Shown piece by piece: positions 1-7,878 of a DNA stretch of 64,000 nucleotides; the stretch's first letter is position 1; every line of letters begins with the position of its first letter. Source of the stretch: Bradyrhizobium sp. Y36 (GTDB taxonomy: Bacteria > Pseudomonadota > Alphaproteobacteria > Rhizobiales > Xanthobacteraceae); the NCBI RefSeq assembly GCF_002531575.1, contig NZ_NWTI01000033.1, positions 1 through 64,000 of the forward strand, given 5' to 3'. Under the pieces are notes generated by a model. The model was not told the origin of the DNA. It saw nothing but the letters and a program-made list of their open reading frames with translations, and did no database searches. A program made the translations under genes and the position numbers.

Positions 1-46
1 CTGCTTCACGCCGGGAAAACCCGGGCATGCTCCGCGTCACAGTGAA

Positions 47-84
47 TCATTCCCCGGACAGCCCTGCGCTTTCGCGGGGAATGA
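47..84. repeat. Palindromic intergenic repeat / terminator-like hairpin
   Basis: Arms TCATTCCCCG (47-56) and CGGGGAATGA (75-84) form a perfect 10-bp inverted repeat just downstream of the minus-strand methyltransferase stop at 103. It has the look of the short GTCATTCC-type palindromes scattered through Bradyrhizobium genomes and could terminate the upstream transcript. No coding capacity was seen in bases 1-102. Confidence 0.55.
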
Positions 85-102
85 CAGCAGCCACTTGCCA
101 GC

Positions 103-1221
103 TCAGTTGCCCCACACTTCCTTCGCGATCTCGACCGCGAGGCCGAGCTTGGCCCATTGCTCTTCCTCGGAGAGGATGTTGCCCTCTTCCGTCGAGGCAA
201 AGCCGCATTGCGGAGAGAGCGCGAGCTGCTCCAGCGGGGCGAACTTCGAGGCTTCCTCGAGACGGCGCTTGATGTCGTCCTTCTTCTCGAGCTCGCCGAA
301 CTTCGAGGTGATGACGCCGACCACGACGACCTTGTTGCCCTTGGGCAGGAAACGCAGCGGCTCGAAGCCGCCGGCGCGGTCGGAGTCGTATTCGAGGAAA
401 TAGCCGTCGTAATTGGTGCCAGCGAGCATGGTCTCGGCCACCGGCTCGTAGCCGCCCGAGGAAATCCAGGTCGAGCGGAAATTGCCGCGACAGACGTGGG
501 TCGTCACCACCATGTCGGCGGGCTTCTCGGCCAGCGCATAGTTGATGATGCGCGCATAGATCTGCTGCAGTCCGTCCGGATTGTCGCCGCGCTCGCGCGC
601 CTTCTGCAATTCGTCCTGCGAGCAGAGATAGGCCCACACGGTGTCGTCGAACTGGAGATAGCGGCAGCCGGCGTCGTAGAACGCTTTCACCGCCTTGCGA
701 TAGGTCTTGCCGAGGTCCTCGTAGAAGGCGTCGAGATCGGGATAGACGTCCTTGGAGATCGACTTGCGGCCGCCGCGGAAGTGCAGCACCGCCGGCGAAG
801 GTATCGTCATCTTGGCAGTGACGTGGGCCTGATCCGCCACCTTCTTCAGGAAGCGGAAATGGTCGAGCATCGGATGGTTGTCGGGGAAGTCGAGCTTGTC
901 GATCACCCGCACCGCGTCGTGGCGGGTCTGCACGCCTGCGAACTGGATGCCGGCGTCAGGATGAAACAGCTCGCAGCCGGTGAGCTTGGCGAGGAAGTCG
1001 AAATGCCACCAGGAGCGGCGGAATTCGCCGTCGGTCGCGAGCTTCAAGCCGACCGAGGCCTGCTTGTGCACGACCTTCTCGATCTCCATGTCCTCGATCT
1101 TGCGCAGATCGTCGGCGGAGATCTCGCCCTTCTCGAGACGACTGCGGGCTTCCTTGATCTTGGCCGGACGCAGGAGGCTGCCGACCTCGTCGGCGCGGAA
1201 GGGGGCTTTGGTTCGCTGCAT
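103..1221 (-). CDS. Cobalamin-independent methionine synthase C-terminal-domain family methyltransferase (MetE/YxjG-like)
   Basis: A 372-residue protein matching only the catalytic C-terminal half of MetE, as in the YxjG/YxjH group. All four zinc/thiol-activation ligands are visible: His242 and Cys244 (motif HVCRGNF), Glu277 (FLEYDSD) and Cys339 (SPQCGF). The folate/substrate barrel start (DEVGSLLRP, residues 11-19) is intact. Family knowledge predicts methyl transfer to homocysteine or a related thiol; the methyl donor for single-domain members is often unknown. It lies 24 bases downstream of the livF stop-side end of the transporter operon on the same strand, so it may be co-transcribed. 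No SAM or cobalamin riboswitch was seen. Function class is firm; the exact substrate is not. Confidence 0.85.
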   Translation of the reverse strand: MQRTKAPFRADEVGSLLRPAKIKEARSRLEKGEISADDLRKIEDMEIEKVVHKQASVGLKLATDGEFRRSWWHFDFLAKLTGCELFHPDAGIQFAGVQTRHDAVRVIDKLDFPDNHPMLDHFRFLKKVADQAHVTAKMTIPSPAVLHFRGGRKSISKDVYPDLDAFYEDLGKTYRKAVKAFYDAGCRYLQFDDTVWAYLCSQDELQKARERGDNPDGLQQIYARIINYALAEKPADMVVTTHVCRGNFRSTWISSGGYEPVAETMLAGTNYDGYFLEYDSDRAGGFEPLRFLPKGNKVVVVGVITSKFGELEKKDDIKRRLEEASKFAPLEQLALSPQCGFASTEEGNILSEEEQWAKLGLAVEIAKEVWGN

Positions 1222-1245
1222 GTCTTACTCCCTGGAGATTTTAGT

Positions 1246-1962
1246 CTAGTGGGCCGCCGCCCCGGCGACGCCGAGATGGCGTTCCAGGACCGATGGGTCG
1301 GCCCTCAGTGCGGCGCTCGGGGCGTCGTGGACGATCGTTCCGCGCTCCAATATCACAACGCGGTCGGCCAGCCCCAGAATCTTTTGGGCATTCTGCTCGA
1401 CGATGATCGAGCAGATGCCGCCCGCGCGGGTGATGGCGCCGATCGCCTTTAAGAGCTCCTCGACGATGATGGGGGCAAGACCCTCGGTCGGCTCGTCCAG
1501 CAGCAGCACTTTCGGGTTCAGGGTCAGCGCGCGGCCGATCGCCAGCATCTGTTGCTCGCCGCCGGAGAGCTGGTTGCCGAAGTTGCTGCGTCGCTCCTTC
1601 AGCCGCGGGAACATCTCGTACACCTTCTCGACCGTCCAGGGGCCGGGCTGGGCCACCGCGGTCATGTTCTCCTCGACGGTGAGCGAGCGGAAGATATTGC
1701 GCTCCTGCGGCACCCAGCCGATGCCGGCGCGCGCCCGCTGGTCGGGCCGGAGCGAAGTGACATCCGTGCCGGCGAGCGCGACGGTGCCGGAGAAGCGGCG
1801 AGTGACGCCGACGATGGAGTTGATCAGCGTGGTCTTGCCGGTGCCGTTACGGCCCAGCAGCGCGAGCACCTGCCCCTCGGCGAGGCGCAAGCTCATCTTC
1901 GGCAACACCACGGCCTCGCCATAGCCGGCGCGCAGGGAATCGATCGCGAGCAGGTCAGACAT
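1246..1962 (-). CDS. livF: LIV-type ABC transporter ATP-binding protein LivF
   Basis: A 238-residue cytoplasmic ATPase of the HAAT family. Walker A is GRNGTGKTT (38-46), the ABC signature LSGGEQQ (132-138), Walker B VLLLDEP (152-158), and a switch histidine region follows near the end. The short length and canonical LSGGEQQ signature distinguish LivF from LivG. It overlaps the livG gene by 8 bases, which indicates translational coupling in a five-gene livKHMGF operon read right to left from 5926. It energises uptake of the ligand bound by the LivK protein of this operon; ligands of this family include branched-chain amino acids, amides and aromatic acids, so the true substrate cannot be told from sequence. 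Confidence 0.9.
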   Translation of the reverse strand: MSDLLAIDSLRAGYGEAVVLPKMSLRLAEGQVLALLGRNGTGKTTLINSIVGVTRRFSGTVALAGTDVTSLRPDQRARAGIGWVPQERNIFRSLTVEENMTAVAQPGPWTVEKVYEMFPRLKERRSNFGNQLSGGEQQMLAIGRALTLNPKVLLLDEPTEGLAPIIVEELLKAIGAITRAGGICSIIVEQNAQKILGLADRVVILERGTIVHDAPSAALRADPSVLERHLGVAGAAAH

Positions 1963-2710
1963 TGACCGCCTCCTCGCCGAGATAGACTGCCTTGACCTGC
2001 GGATCGCGCGCGACCTGTTCGGGCGGGCCCTCGGTCAGCAGCGCGCCGGAAACCAGCACCGAGATGCGGTCGGCAAAGGAAAAGACGAGGTCCATGTCGT
2101 GCTCGATCAGCAGCACGGTGACGTCGCGCGGCAGCGCGCCGACCACGGCCAGAATGTCATGCCGCTCGCTCTCGGGGACGCCAGCGGCTGGCTCGTCGAG
2201 CAGCAGCACGCGCGGCTTGGCCGCGATCGCCACCGCAATCTCGAGCAGGCGCTGCTTGCCGTAAGGCAGCGTCACGGTCTCTTCGTTCATGACGTCGAGC
2301 AGATGGAAGCGCGTCAGGAGATCGGCGATCTCGCCGTTGACGTCGCTGCGCGTCCCCATCCGCCGCCACCAGTCGCCGCCATGGCCGAGGCGCTCGGAGA
2401 CGGCGAGGCCGATGGTCTCGAGCGGGGTGAGATCGGGATAGAGCTGGTTGATCTGGAACGTGCGCGACAGACCGCGCAGCACGCGCTTGTGCACGGGCAG
2501 ATCGGTGATGTCCTGGCCTTCGAGCAGGATGCGGCCCGAATTCGGCTTCAGCACACCCGTGAGCTGGTTGATGACCGTGGTCTTGCCGGCACCATTCGGG
2601 CCGATCAGCGCGTGGCGGGCGCCCTGCTCGATCTTCAAGGACAGGTCGCGGGTGACGCGCAAGCCGCCAAACTGCTTTTCGAGGTTTTGGGTTTCGAGCG
2701 CGATGGTCAT
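1955..2710 (-). CDS. livG: LIV-type ABC transporter ATP-binding protein LivG
   Basis: A 251-residue ATPase with Walker A GPNGAGKTT (37-45) and Walker B LLLDEPAAG. The signature is LPYGKQR rather than LSGGQ, a divergence typical of LivG proteins. The tail YLGEE is the usual LivG C-terminus. The start ATG overlaps the livM stop by 4 bases (2707-2710), and the stop overlaps livF. It forms the heterodimeric ATPase with LivF on the inner face of the membrane. Confidence 0.9.
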   Translation of the reverse strand: MTIALETQNLEKQFGGLRVTRDLSLKIEQGARHALIGPNGAGKTTVINQLTGVLKPNSGRILLEGQDITDLPVHKRVLRGLSRTFQINQLYPDLTPLETIGLAVSERLGHGGDWWRRMGTRSDVNGEIADLLTRFHLLDVMNEETVTLPYGKQRLLEIAVAIAAKPRVLLLDEPAAGVPESERHDILAVVGALPRDVTVLLIEHDMDLVFSFADRISVLVSGALLTEGPPEQVARDPQVKAVYLGEEAVNV

Positions 2711-3735
2711 GAATCGCTCTCCGGCACGGCGACGACCGCTTTGCGGCCCGCGACCTGCTTGATGACCAGGTTCGGCACATAGAGCACCCAGCGATGCAGG
2801 CGCTGGCGGCCGACCAGCACGATCACGACCAGCACGAGGCCGATCCAGAACTGCCAGTATTGCGGGGTGATGGTCGAGAACAATTCCTGGAGCATGCGGA
2901 AGATCACCGCGCCGATCAACCCGCCGTAGAGGTAGCCGGTGCCGCCGATGACGAGGACCAGCATGAGGTCGGCGGAGCGCTCGAAGGCGAAGACGTCGAG
3001 CGAGGCGATCGCCGTGGTCTGGGTAAACAGCGCCCCCGCAATGCCGGCATAGAACGCCGCCAGCGTGTAGATCGCGATCAGGCGGCGGTTGACGGGGATA
3101 CCGATGGCGGCGGCGCGCAGCGGATTGTTCTTGATGGCGCGCAGCGACAGGCCGAACGGCGAATGCACGACGCGGCGGGCGAACAGGAACAGCAGGAACA
3201 GGACAGTCAGCGAATAGAAGAAGCCGGCCTTGCCGAACATGTCGAACGGGATCTGGCCGAGGATCGGCTGCATCTCGATGCCCTGCAGGCCGTCGGTGCC
3301 GCCGGTGATGTTGGAGAAGCGTTCGGCGAGCGCTTCGAGCAGCAGCGCGATGCCGAGCGTCACCATCAGGCGCGTCAGGTCGACGCCGCGGATCACCAGG
3401 AAGCTGGTGGCAAAGCCGAGCACCATCGCGGCAAGGCCTGCGACGACAAGCGCGAGCACGGGCTCGTTGATGATGCCGTGGAGCGCGAGCAGCCCCGCCG
3501 CGTAGGCGCCGACGCCGAAGAAAGCGGCATGGCCGAGCGAGACGATGCCGGCATAGCCGAGGATCAGATCGAGCGACATCGTGAACAGCGCAAGGCGCAG
3601 GATGTCGGTCATGATCAGATAACGCGAGGGAAATGCGAAGCCGCAGGCCAGCACGACCAGCCAGAAGGCGACCTCGCCAAAGTGCCAGCGCGCCTGGCGC
3701 TGGGCGGAATGACCGACGTCGGAAGCAGCGCTCAT
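2707..3735 (-). CDS. livM: LIV-type ABC transporter permease LivM
   Basis: A 342-residue polytopic membrane protein with the LivM hallmark DLILGYAGIVSLGHAAFFGVGAY near residues 50-75 (only part quoted here as GYAGIVSLGHAAFFG) and the conserved EAA-like loop NPLRAAAIGI. The reading frame stays open to 4023, but the extra N-terminus is arginine-rich nonsense antisense to livH, so the ATG at 3735 is chosen; it starts 8 bases after the livH stop. Partner permease of LivH; the pair forms the membrane channel. Confidence 0.9.
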   Translation of the reverse strand: MSAASDVGHSAQRQARWHFGEVAFWLVVLACGFAFPSRYLIMTDILRLALFTMSLDLILGYAGIVSLGHAAFFGVGAYAAGLLALHGIINEPVLALVVAGLAAMVLGFATSFLVIRGVDLTRLMVTLGIALLLEALAERFSNITGGTDGLQGIEMQPILGQIPFDMFGKAGFFYSLTVLFLLFLFARRVVHSPFGLSLRAIKNNPLRAAAIGIPVNRRLIAIYTLAAFYAGIAGALFTQTTAIASLDVFAFERSADLMLVLVIGGTGYLYGGLIGAVIFRMLQELFSTITPQYWQFWIGLVLVVIVLVGRQRLHRWVLYVPNLVIKQVAGRKAVVAVPESDS

Positions 3736-3743
3736 CGGCGAAC

Positions 3744-4613
3744 TCAACGCGCGGCCGTGCGGCCGAACAGGCCGTTCGGGCGCCAGATCAGGATCACGAT
3801 CATCATGGTATAGATCACGAAGGGTCCCATCTTCGGCACGTAGTATTTGCCGGCGACGTCGCCGATGCCGAGCAGGAGCGAGGCCAGGAACGGGCCGGTG
3901 ATCGAGGAGGAGCCGCCGACGGTGACCACGATCAGGAAGTAGATCATGAACTTCAGCGGAAAATACGGATCGAGGCCGAGGATCTCGGCGCTCAGCGCGC
4001 CGCCGAGGCCGGCGAGCCCGCAACCGAAGGCAAAGGTGAAGGCAAACACCTGCGGCACGTTGATGCCGAGCCCGCTCGCCGCGCGCGGATCATCGACAGC
4101 GGCGCGCAAGCGGCTGCCGAAGCGGGTTTTGGCCAGCACCAGCTGCAGGCCGATCGTGAGCAGGCCGCAGATCACGATGATCATCAGCCGGTAGCGGCCG
4201 ATGCCGACGCCGAACAGGTCGAACTGGCCCTGAAGCGCGGCAGGCAGGTTGATGAAGACCCGCGAGGAACCCTGGATGTAGTCGACGGCCGCGACCGACA
4301 TGAAGGTCAGGCCGATGGTGAACAGCACCTGGTCGAGATGGCTGCGCGCGTAGAGATGGCGGTAGAGCGTGCGCTCGAGCACGATGCCGATCGCCGCGGA
4401 CGAGACGAAGGCGAGCGGCAGCGCGGCGAAGAACGGCCAGCCCATCCGGTTGACCAGCACCATGCAGACATAGCCGCCGGCCATGGCGAAGGCACCATGG
4501 GCGAGATTGACGAAATTCATCAGGCCGAGCGTGACTGCGAGCCCGCAGGCGAGCACGAACAGCAGCATGCCGTAGGCGACGCCATCGAACAAATTGGTGA
4601 GGATTGCGGTCAT
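3744..4613 (-). CDS. livH: LIV-type ABC transporter permease LivH
   Basis: A 289-residue integral membrane protein with about eight hydrophobic segments and the LivH motif GLMNFVNLAHGAFAMAGGY at about residues 29-47. It opens with an amphipathic segment LFDGVAYGMLLFVLACGL. It is separated from livK by 134 bases that contain a palindromic repeat, while downstream spacing to livM is only 8 bases. The gap carrying a repeat may allow differential expression, with livK in excess over the membrane components. Confidence 0.9.
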   Translation of the reverse strand: MTAILTNLFDGVAYGMLLFVLACGLAVTLGLMNFVNLAHGAFAMAGGYVCMVLVNRMGWPFFAALPLAFVSSAAIGIVLERTLYRHLYARSHLDQVLFTIGLTFMSVAAVDYIQGSSRVFINLPAALQGQFDLFGVGIGRYRLMIIVICGLLTIGLQLVLAKTRFGSRLRAAVDDPRAASGLGINVPQVFAFTFAFGCGLAGLGGALSAEILGLDPYFPLKFMIYFLIVVTVGGSSSITGPFLASLLLGIGDVAGKYYVPKMGPFVIYTMMIVILIWRPNGLFGRTAAR

Positions 4614-4641
4614 CGAGGGTTGATCGGTCCTGGTAGGCGTT

Positions 4642-4735
4642 CGTCATTCCGGGGCAGCGAATGCACCGCCCCCGGAATGACGCTTCAACAACTTCGAGAT
4701 CCCGGGTTCGCGCTAATGCGCGCCCCGGGACGACG
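4642..4735. repeat. Bradyrhizobium-type palindromic repeat inside the liv operon
   Basis: A first inverted repeat has 13-bp perfect arms CGTCATTCCGGGG (4642-4654) and CCCCGGAATGACG (4670-4682). A second, GC-rich palindrome (TCCCGGG...CCCGGGA, about 4699-4732) follows. The compound structure, starting with GTCATTCC and ending with a GACGAC relative, is the common intergenic repeat of this genus. It lies between livK and livH in the operon, where it could attenuate transcription or stabilise the livK mRNA 3' end. Confidence 0.7.
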
Positions 4736-4747
4736 CGCTTTCGTGCG

Positions 4748-5926
4748 TCACTTCTTGGTCTTGCCGAGATCCTTGACGGCTTCGAACGTTGCGAACTCGA
4801 CATTGTAGAGCTCGCCGTCGACCTTCTCCACCTTGCGGATGTAGATGTTCTGCACGATGTCGCGGGTCTCGGGGTCGATCGAGATCGGGCCGCGCGGGCT
4901 CTCCCACTTCTGGCCCTTCATCGCCTCGATCAGCTTGTCGCCGTTGGTGTCGCCACCGGTCTTCTTCAGCGCTTCGTAGATCAGGTGGATGCCGTCATAG
5001 CCGCTCACCGCCATGAAGCCCGGACGATTACCGAAGGCCTTCTTGTAGGCGGCGACGAAGTCCTTGTTCATCTGCGAGGGGTGCGCCGCCGAGTAGAGAT
5101 GCGCGGTGACCGTGCCGAGCACGGCGTCGCCCATGTTGTTGAGCAGGTCGTCGTCGGTGACGTCGCCCGGCCCGATCACCTTGATGCCGGCCTTGTCGAG
5201 ACCACGCTCGGCATATTGCTTCATGAAGTTGCCGCCCTGGCCGGCCGGCACGAACACGAAGATCGCGTCGGGCTTGGCGTCCTTCATGCGCTGCAGGAAC
5301 GGCGCGAAATCGGGATTGGCGAGCGGGGTCTTGACCTCTTCGACGACCTCGCCGCCACCCGCGGTGAAGTTCTGCTTGAAGAAGTTCAGCGCGTCATTGC
5401 CCGGCGCGTAGTCCGAGGTCAGCGTCGCCACCTTCTTGATGCCGTTCTTCACCGCCCAGTCGCCGATGATGGTCGAGGACTGCGCCAGCGTGAAACTGGT
5501 GCGCACGATATAGGGCGAGCGCTCGGTGATGATCGAGGTTCCCGCCGCCATCACGACTTCGGGGATCTTGGCCTGCGTGGCCAGCGGCGCGGCCGCGAGC
5601 GCGGCCGGCGTCACGCCGAAGCCGGCGATGAAGTTGACCTTGTCGTTGACGATCAGCTCCTGCGCGGCGGTCTTGGTCTTGTCCGGAATCGCAGCGTCGT
5701 CCTTGAGGATGATCTCGATTTTCTTGCCGGCGACCGTGTCGCCCTTCTGCTGCATATAGAGCTTGATCGCGTTCTCGATCTGCTTGCCGGTCGAGGCCTG
5801 GCCGCCGGTCATCGGCAGGATCAGGCCGACCTTCACACTGTCCTCGGCCTTGGCGGGCGCGACGGCCGCGAGGCTTGCGATAGCGGCCGCCACAGCGGTC
5901 CGCGAAAAGATCTTGCGTTCGAACAT
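4748..5926 (-). CDS. livK: Periplasmic substrate-binding protein LivK of HAAT transporter
   Basis: A 392-residue type I periplasmic binding protein. Residues 1-27 form a Sec signal peptide ending APAKA|E; no lipobox cysteine is present. Mature motifs include VKVGLILPMTGGQASTGKQ and the ligand-cleft region around AAAPLATQAKIPEVV. It is the promoter-proximal gene of livKHMGF and has its own strong-looking promoter with a palindromic operator at 6116-6151. The ligand is not predictable: relatives bind branched-chain amino acids, urea, amides or aromatic acids. Confidence 0.9.
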   Translation of the reverse strand: MFERKIFSRTAVAAAIASLAAVAPAKAEDSVKVGLILPMTGGQASTGKQIENAIKLYMQQKGDTVAGKKIEIILKDDAAIPDKTKTAAQELIVNDKVNFIAGFGVTPAALAAAPLATQAKIPEVVMAAGTSIITERSPYIVRTSFTLAQSSTIIGDWAVKNGIKKVATLTSDYAPGNDALNFFKQNFTAGGGEVVEEVKTPLANPDFAPFLQRMKDAKPDAIFVFVPAGQGGNFMKQYAERGLDKAGIKVIGPGDVTDDDLLNNMGDAVLGTVTAHLYSAAHPSQMNKDFVAAYKKAFGNRPGFMAVSGYDGIHLIYEALKKTGGDTNGDKLIEAMKGQKWESPRGPISIDPETRDIVQNIYIRKVEKVDGELYNVEFATFEAVKDLGKTKK

Positions 5927-6115
5927 CAGATGTCCCTCCCCTTCATTCCTGACCTGTTGTGCCTGGACCGAGTACCCGGTCCTTGCCGCGCTCTAATCTA
6001 CGGACAAGCCATGCCGCACGGCCACATGGCGTCCTCTGTAACCCCGTTGTCAATCGGACGTTGGGCGACCATTCGGCGCAAGCCGCACGGTCACCTCGAC
6101 AGCAGCCAGGACGAG

Positions 6116-6151
6116 ATTTGTACGATCGTACAAATAAAATGGTCTTGTCAA
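6116..6151 (-). promoter_or_regulatory. livK promoter overlapped by a 20-bp perfect palindromic operator
   Basis: On the minus strand a consensus -35 TTGACA (6146-6151) is followed after 15 bases by TACGAT (6125-6130). The -10 lies inside the perfect palindrome ATTTGTACGATCGTACAAAT (6116-6135). A dimeric repressor bound there would block RNA polymerase. The size and symmetry suit a TetR- or MarR-type regulator, but no such gene is in the window. The 5' leader to the livK ATG would be about 190 bases. Confidence 0.6.
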
Positions 6152-6325
6152 CGAAAATCCCTGCGCGGCCTGCCCGCAGGTTTTCCGATGCGCCACTTTA
6201 GGAAGCCCCACGGCGGAGTGGATGGATAATTCCGCCTCTCATTTGCAGAATCTGAACATTCCAGGACGCGTCGCCGTCAGAAGCACCGCAGCGCCCGCGA
6301 ATTCCCCGTCCTGCTGAGTACGTAT

Positions 6326-6396
6326 TGTATACATTATCAGCAAGAAGACATCGTTCAAGGGCCGATATACCCTACTATATTACCCTAATGTATACA
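6326..6396. promoter_or_regulatory. Paired inverted TGTATACATTA sites flanking a putative promoter
   Basis: TGTATACATTA (6326-6336) and its exact reverse complement TAATGTATACA (6386-6396) lie 60 bases apart centre to centre. Each contains the 8-bp palindrome TGTATACA, a core seen in GntR/FadR-type operators. Between them a plus-strand TTCAAG (6354-6359), 16-base spacer, TATATT (6376-6381) could be a promoter for the lipoprotein gene at 6512. Six helical turns between sites would suit looping. Confidence 0.5.
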
Positions 6397-6511
6397 GAAT
6401 TTTCCACCCTCGAATAGGCCAATTTTACATATTGAGGATTAGAGTCCGCCCTTGGCGCCCATCCCGGGCACACCTCACCCGACCCGCGCCCGATCGGGCA
6501 CGATCCAGAAG

Positions 6512-6799
6512 ATGCCCATGCGTTTCCGTTCGCTTTCGATCGCTGCCGTCGTCGCCTTGCTGGCCCTTACAGGCTGCGGCACGGTCAACGAAAAACTTTC
6601 CGCCGGCATGGGCGACTCCATCCCGCAATGGGCCGGCGGCCTGCCGGCCGACGCCCCGCCGCGGCCGGGCACGCCGCAATACGATGCCTACATGAAGGAA
6701 CGCGAACGCAAGCGGCTGCTGCCGGCGGCGGATCGCGAGAAGGAAGAGCAGGCGCAGAAGGGTGCGACGGGACCGACGTCCGCCGGCGCGGTGCGTTAA
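6512..6799 (+). CDS. Small putative outer-membrane or periplasmic lipoprotein
   Basis: A 95-residue protein with a signal peptide and lipobox LALTGC (lipidated Cys at about residue 21). The mature part is short, proline-rich and charged (PPRPGTPQYDAYMKERERKRLL) and looks largely disordered. It resembles small hypothetical lipoproteins of Bradyrhizobium; no function is known to me. The ATG at 6512 (or 6518) is preferred over an upstream frame extension because it puts the signal peptide at the N-terminus. It ends convergently with purU, separated by a hairpin repeat. Confidence 0.75.
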   Translation: MPMRFRSLSIAAVVALLALTGCGTVNEKLSAGMGDSIPQWAGGLPADAPPRPGTPQYDAYMKERERKRLLPAADREKEEQAQKGATGPTSAGAVR

Positions 6800-6821
6800 G
6801 GGAGCAAATGGCGAACCGGGG

Positions 6822-6865
6822 AGTGGCGAATGTCGCCACCCGTTCCATTCGCTACTCGCCACTCG
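6822..6865. terminator. Hairpin repeat between convergent genes
   Basis: GAGTGGCGA (6822-6830) and TCGCCACTC (6857-6865) are perfect inverted arms; an inner GTGGCGA...TCGCCAC copy strengthens the structure. It exactly fills the space between the lipoprotein stop and the purU stop, so it probably acts as a bidirectional terminator or is a dispersed palindromic repeat. There is no clear U-tract. Confidence 0.5.
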
Positions 6866-7729
6866 CTAATCCACGAACACCACGGTCTTGCGGCCGTTGA
6901 GAATGACGCGGTCATCGAGATGGTAGCGGATCGCGCGGGCGAGCACGCGGCGCTCGATGTCGCGGCCCTTGCGAACGAGATCCTCGGGCGTGTCGCGATG
7001 GCTGATGCGCTCGACGTCCTGGTCGATGATCGGGCCTTCGTCGAGGTCGCGCGTGACATAATGCGCGGTGGCGCCGATCAGCTTGACGCCACGTTCATGC
7101 GCCTGATGATAGGGTTTTGCGCCCTTGAAGCCCGGCAGGAACGAGTGGTGGATGTTGATGCAGCGGCCCGAGAGCTTGGCCGACAGATCGTCCGACAGGA
7201 TCTGCATGTAGCGGGCGAGCACGACGAGATCGGTCTTCGTCTTGGCGACGAGGTCCACGATCTGCGCCTCCTGCTCGCGCTTGGTTTCCCTGGTGACCGG
7301 CAGGTGGTGGAACGGGATGTCACCAAAATCGAGCCCGGCATAGACCTCGCGCGGATGGTTGGAGACGATGCCAGTCAGCATCATCGGCAATTCGCCGGTG
7401 CGCCAGCGATAGAGGATGTCGACCAGGCAGTGGTCGGACTTCGACACCAGCAGCATCACCTTGCGATGCGCGGCGCGGTCGCGCATCTGCCATTCCATGC
7501 CGAAGCGCTCGGCGATCGCCGCAAAGCCGGTCTGCAGCGCCGACAGTTCCACGGCAAGGTCGGCCGCGGCGAACACCACCCGCATGAAGAACTTGTTGGT
7601 CTCGATGTCGTCGAACTGCTGGGCGTCGAGAATGTTTTGTCCGTTGTGGGCGAGGAACGTCGACACCGCCGAGACGATGCCGGGCCGATCCGGACAGGAC
7701 AAGGTCAGGACATATTGATGATCGGGCAT
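6866..7729 (-). CDS. purU: Formyltetrahydrofolate deformylase
   Basis: A 287-residue enzyme that hydrolyses 10-formyl-THF to THF and formate, balancing one-carbon pools. An N-terminal ACT domain (residues 5-85, starting YVLTLSCPDRPGIVSAVS) is followed by a formyltransferase-fold catalytic domain. The catalytic triad is visible: Asn192 (INIHHSFLPGF), His223 (ATAHYV) and Asp230 (LDEGPIIDQD). Length matches the family. Monocistronic in appearance; the upstream gap to the divergent hemD-like gene is about 150 bases. Confidence 0.95.
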   Translation of the reverse strand: MPDHQYVLTLSCPDRPGIVSAVSTFLAHNGQNILDAQQFDDIETNKFFMRVVFAAADLAVELSALQTGFAAIAERFGMEWQMRDRAAHRKVMLLVSKSDHCLVDILYRWRTGELPMMLTGIVSNHPREVYAGLDFGDIPFHHLPVTRETKREQEAQIVDLVAKTKTDLVVLARYMQILSDDLSAKLSGRCINIHHSFLPGFKGAKPYHQAHERGVKLIGATAHYVTRDLDEGPIIDQDVERISHRDTPEDLVRKGRDIERRVLARAIRYHLDDRVILNGRKTVVFVD

Positions 7730-7878
7730 GTTGATGAACAGGCTGGCTCTTGATGAAGGTTTGTGCAGCGGAACGATCCGCGATTTGCACCTGCTCTAGC
7801 ACCGACGCGACCCTTGCGCCAATCCCGGGCCAAGAGTCAGGATGAACGGACGATTGCGATTTATACCGGAGCATCCCC

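Larger units (their letters stand above)
5927..6511. other. Long regulatory intergenic region between livK and a lipoprotein gene
   Basis: This 585-base divergent gap has no convincing gene. It holds the livK promoter with a 20-bp perfect palindrome (6116-6135) and, independently, two TGTATACA-core sites in opposite orientation (6326-6336 and 6386-6396) around an AT-rich promoter-like stretch. Both are described as separate features. Confidence 0.7.

Noticed and set aside
1222..1300. SAM or cobalamin riboswitch controlling the methionine synthase-like gene
   Set aside because: Only 24 bases separate it from livF, too few for a riboswitch, and no conserved core is visible.
157..1452. A 431-codon plus-strand frame over the MetE-like gene
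   Set aside because: Shadow frame; the minus-strand protein carries all zinc ligands of the family.
4661..6229. A 522-codon plus-strand frame over livK
   Set aside because: Antisense to livK, with biased composition; livK has signal peptide, motifs and promoter.
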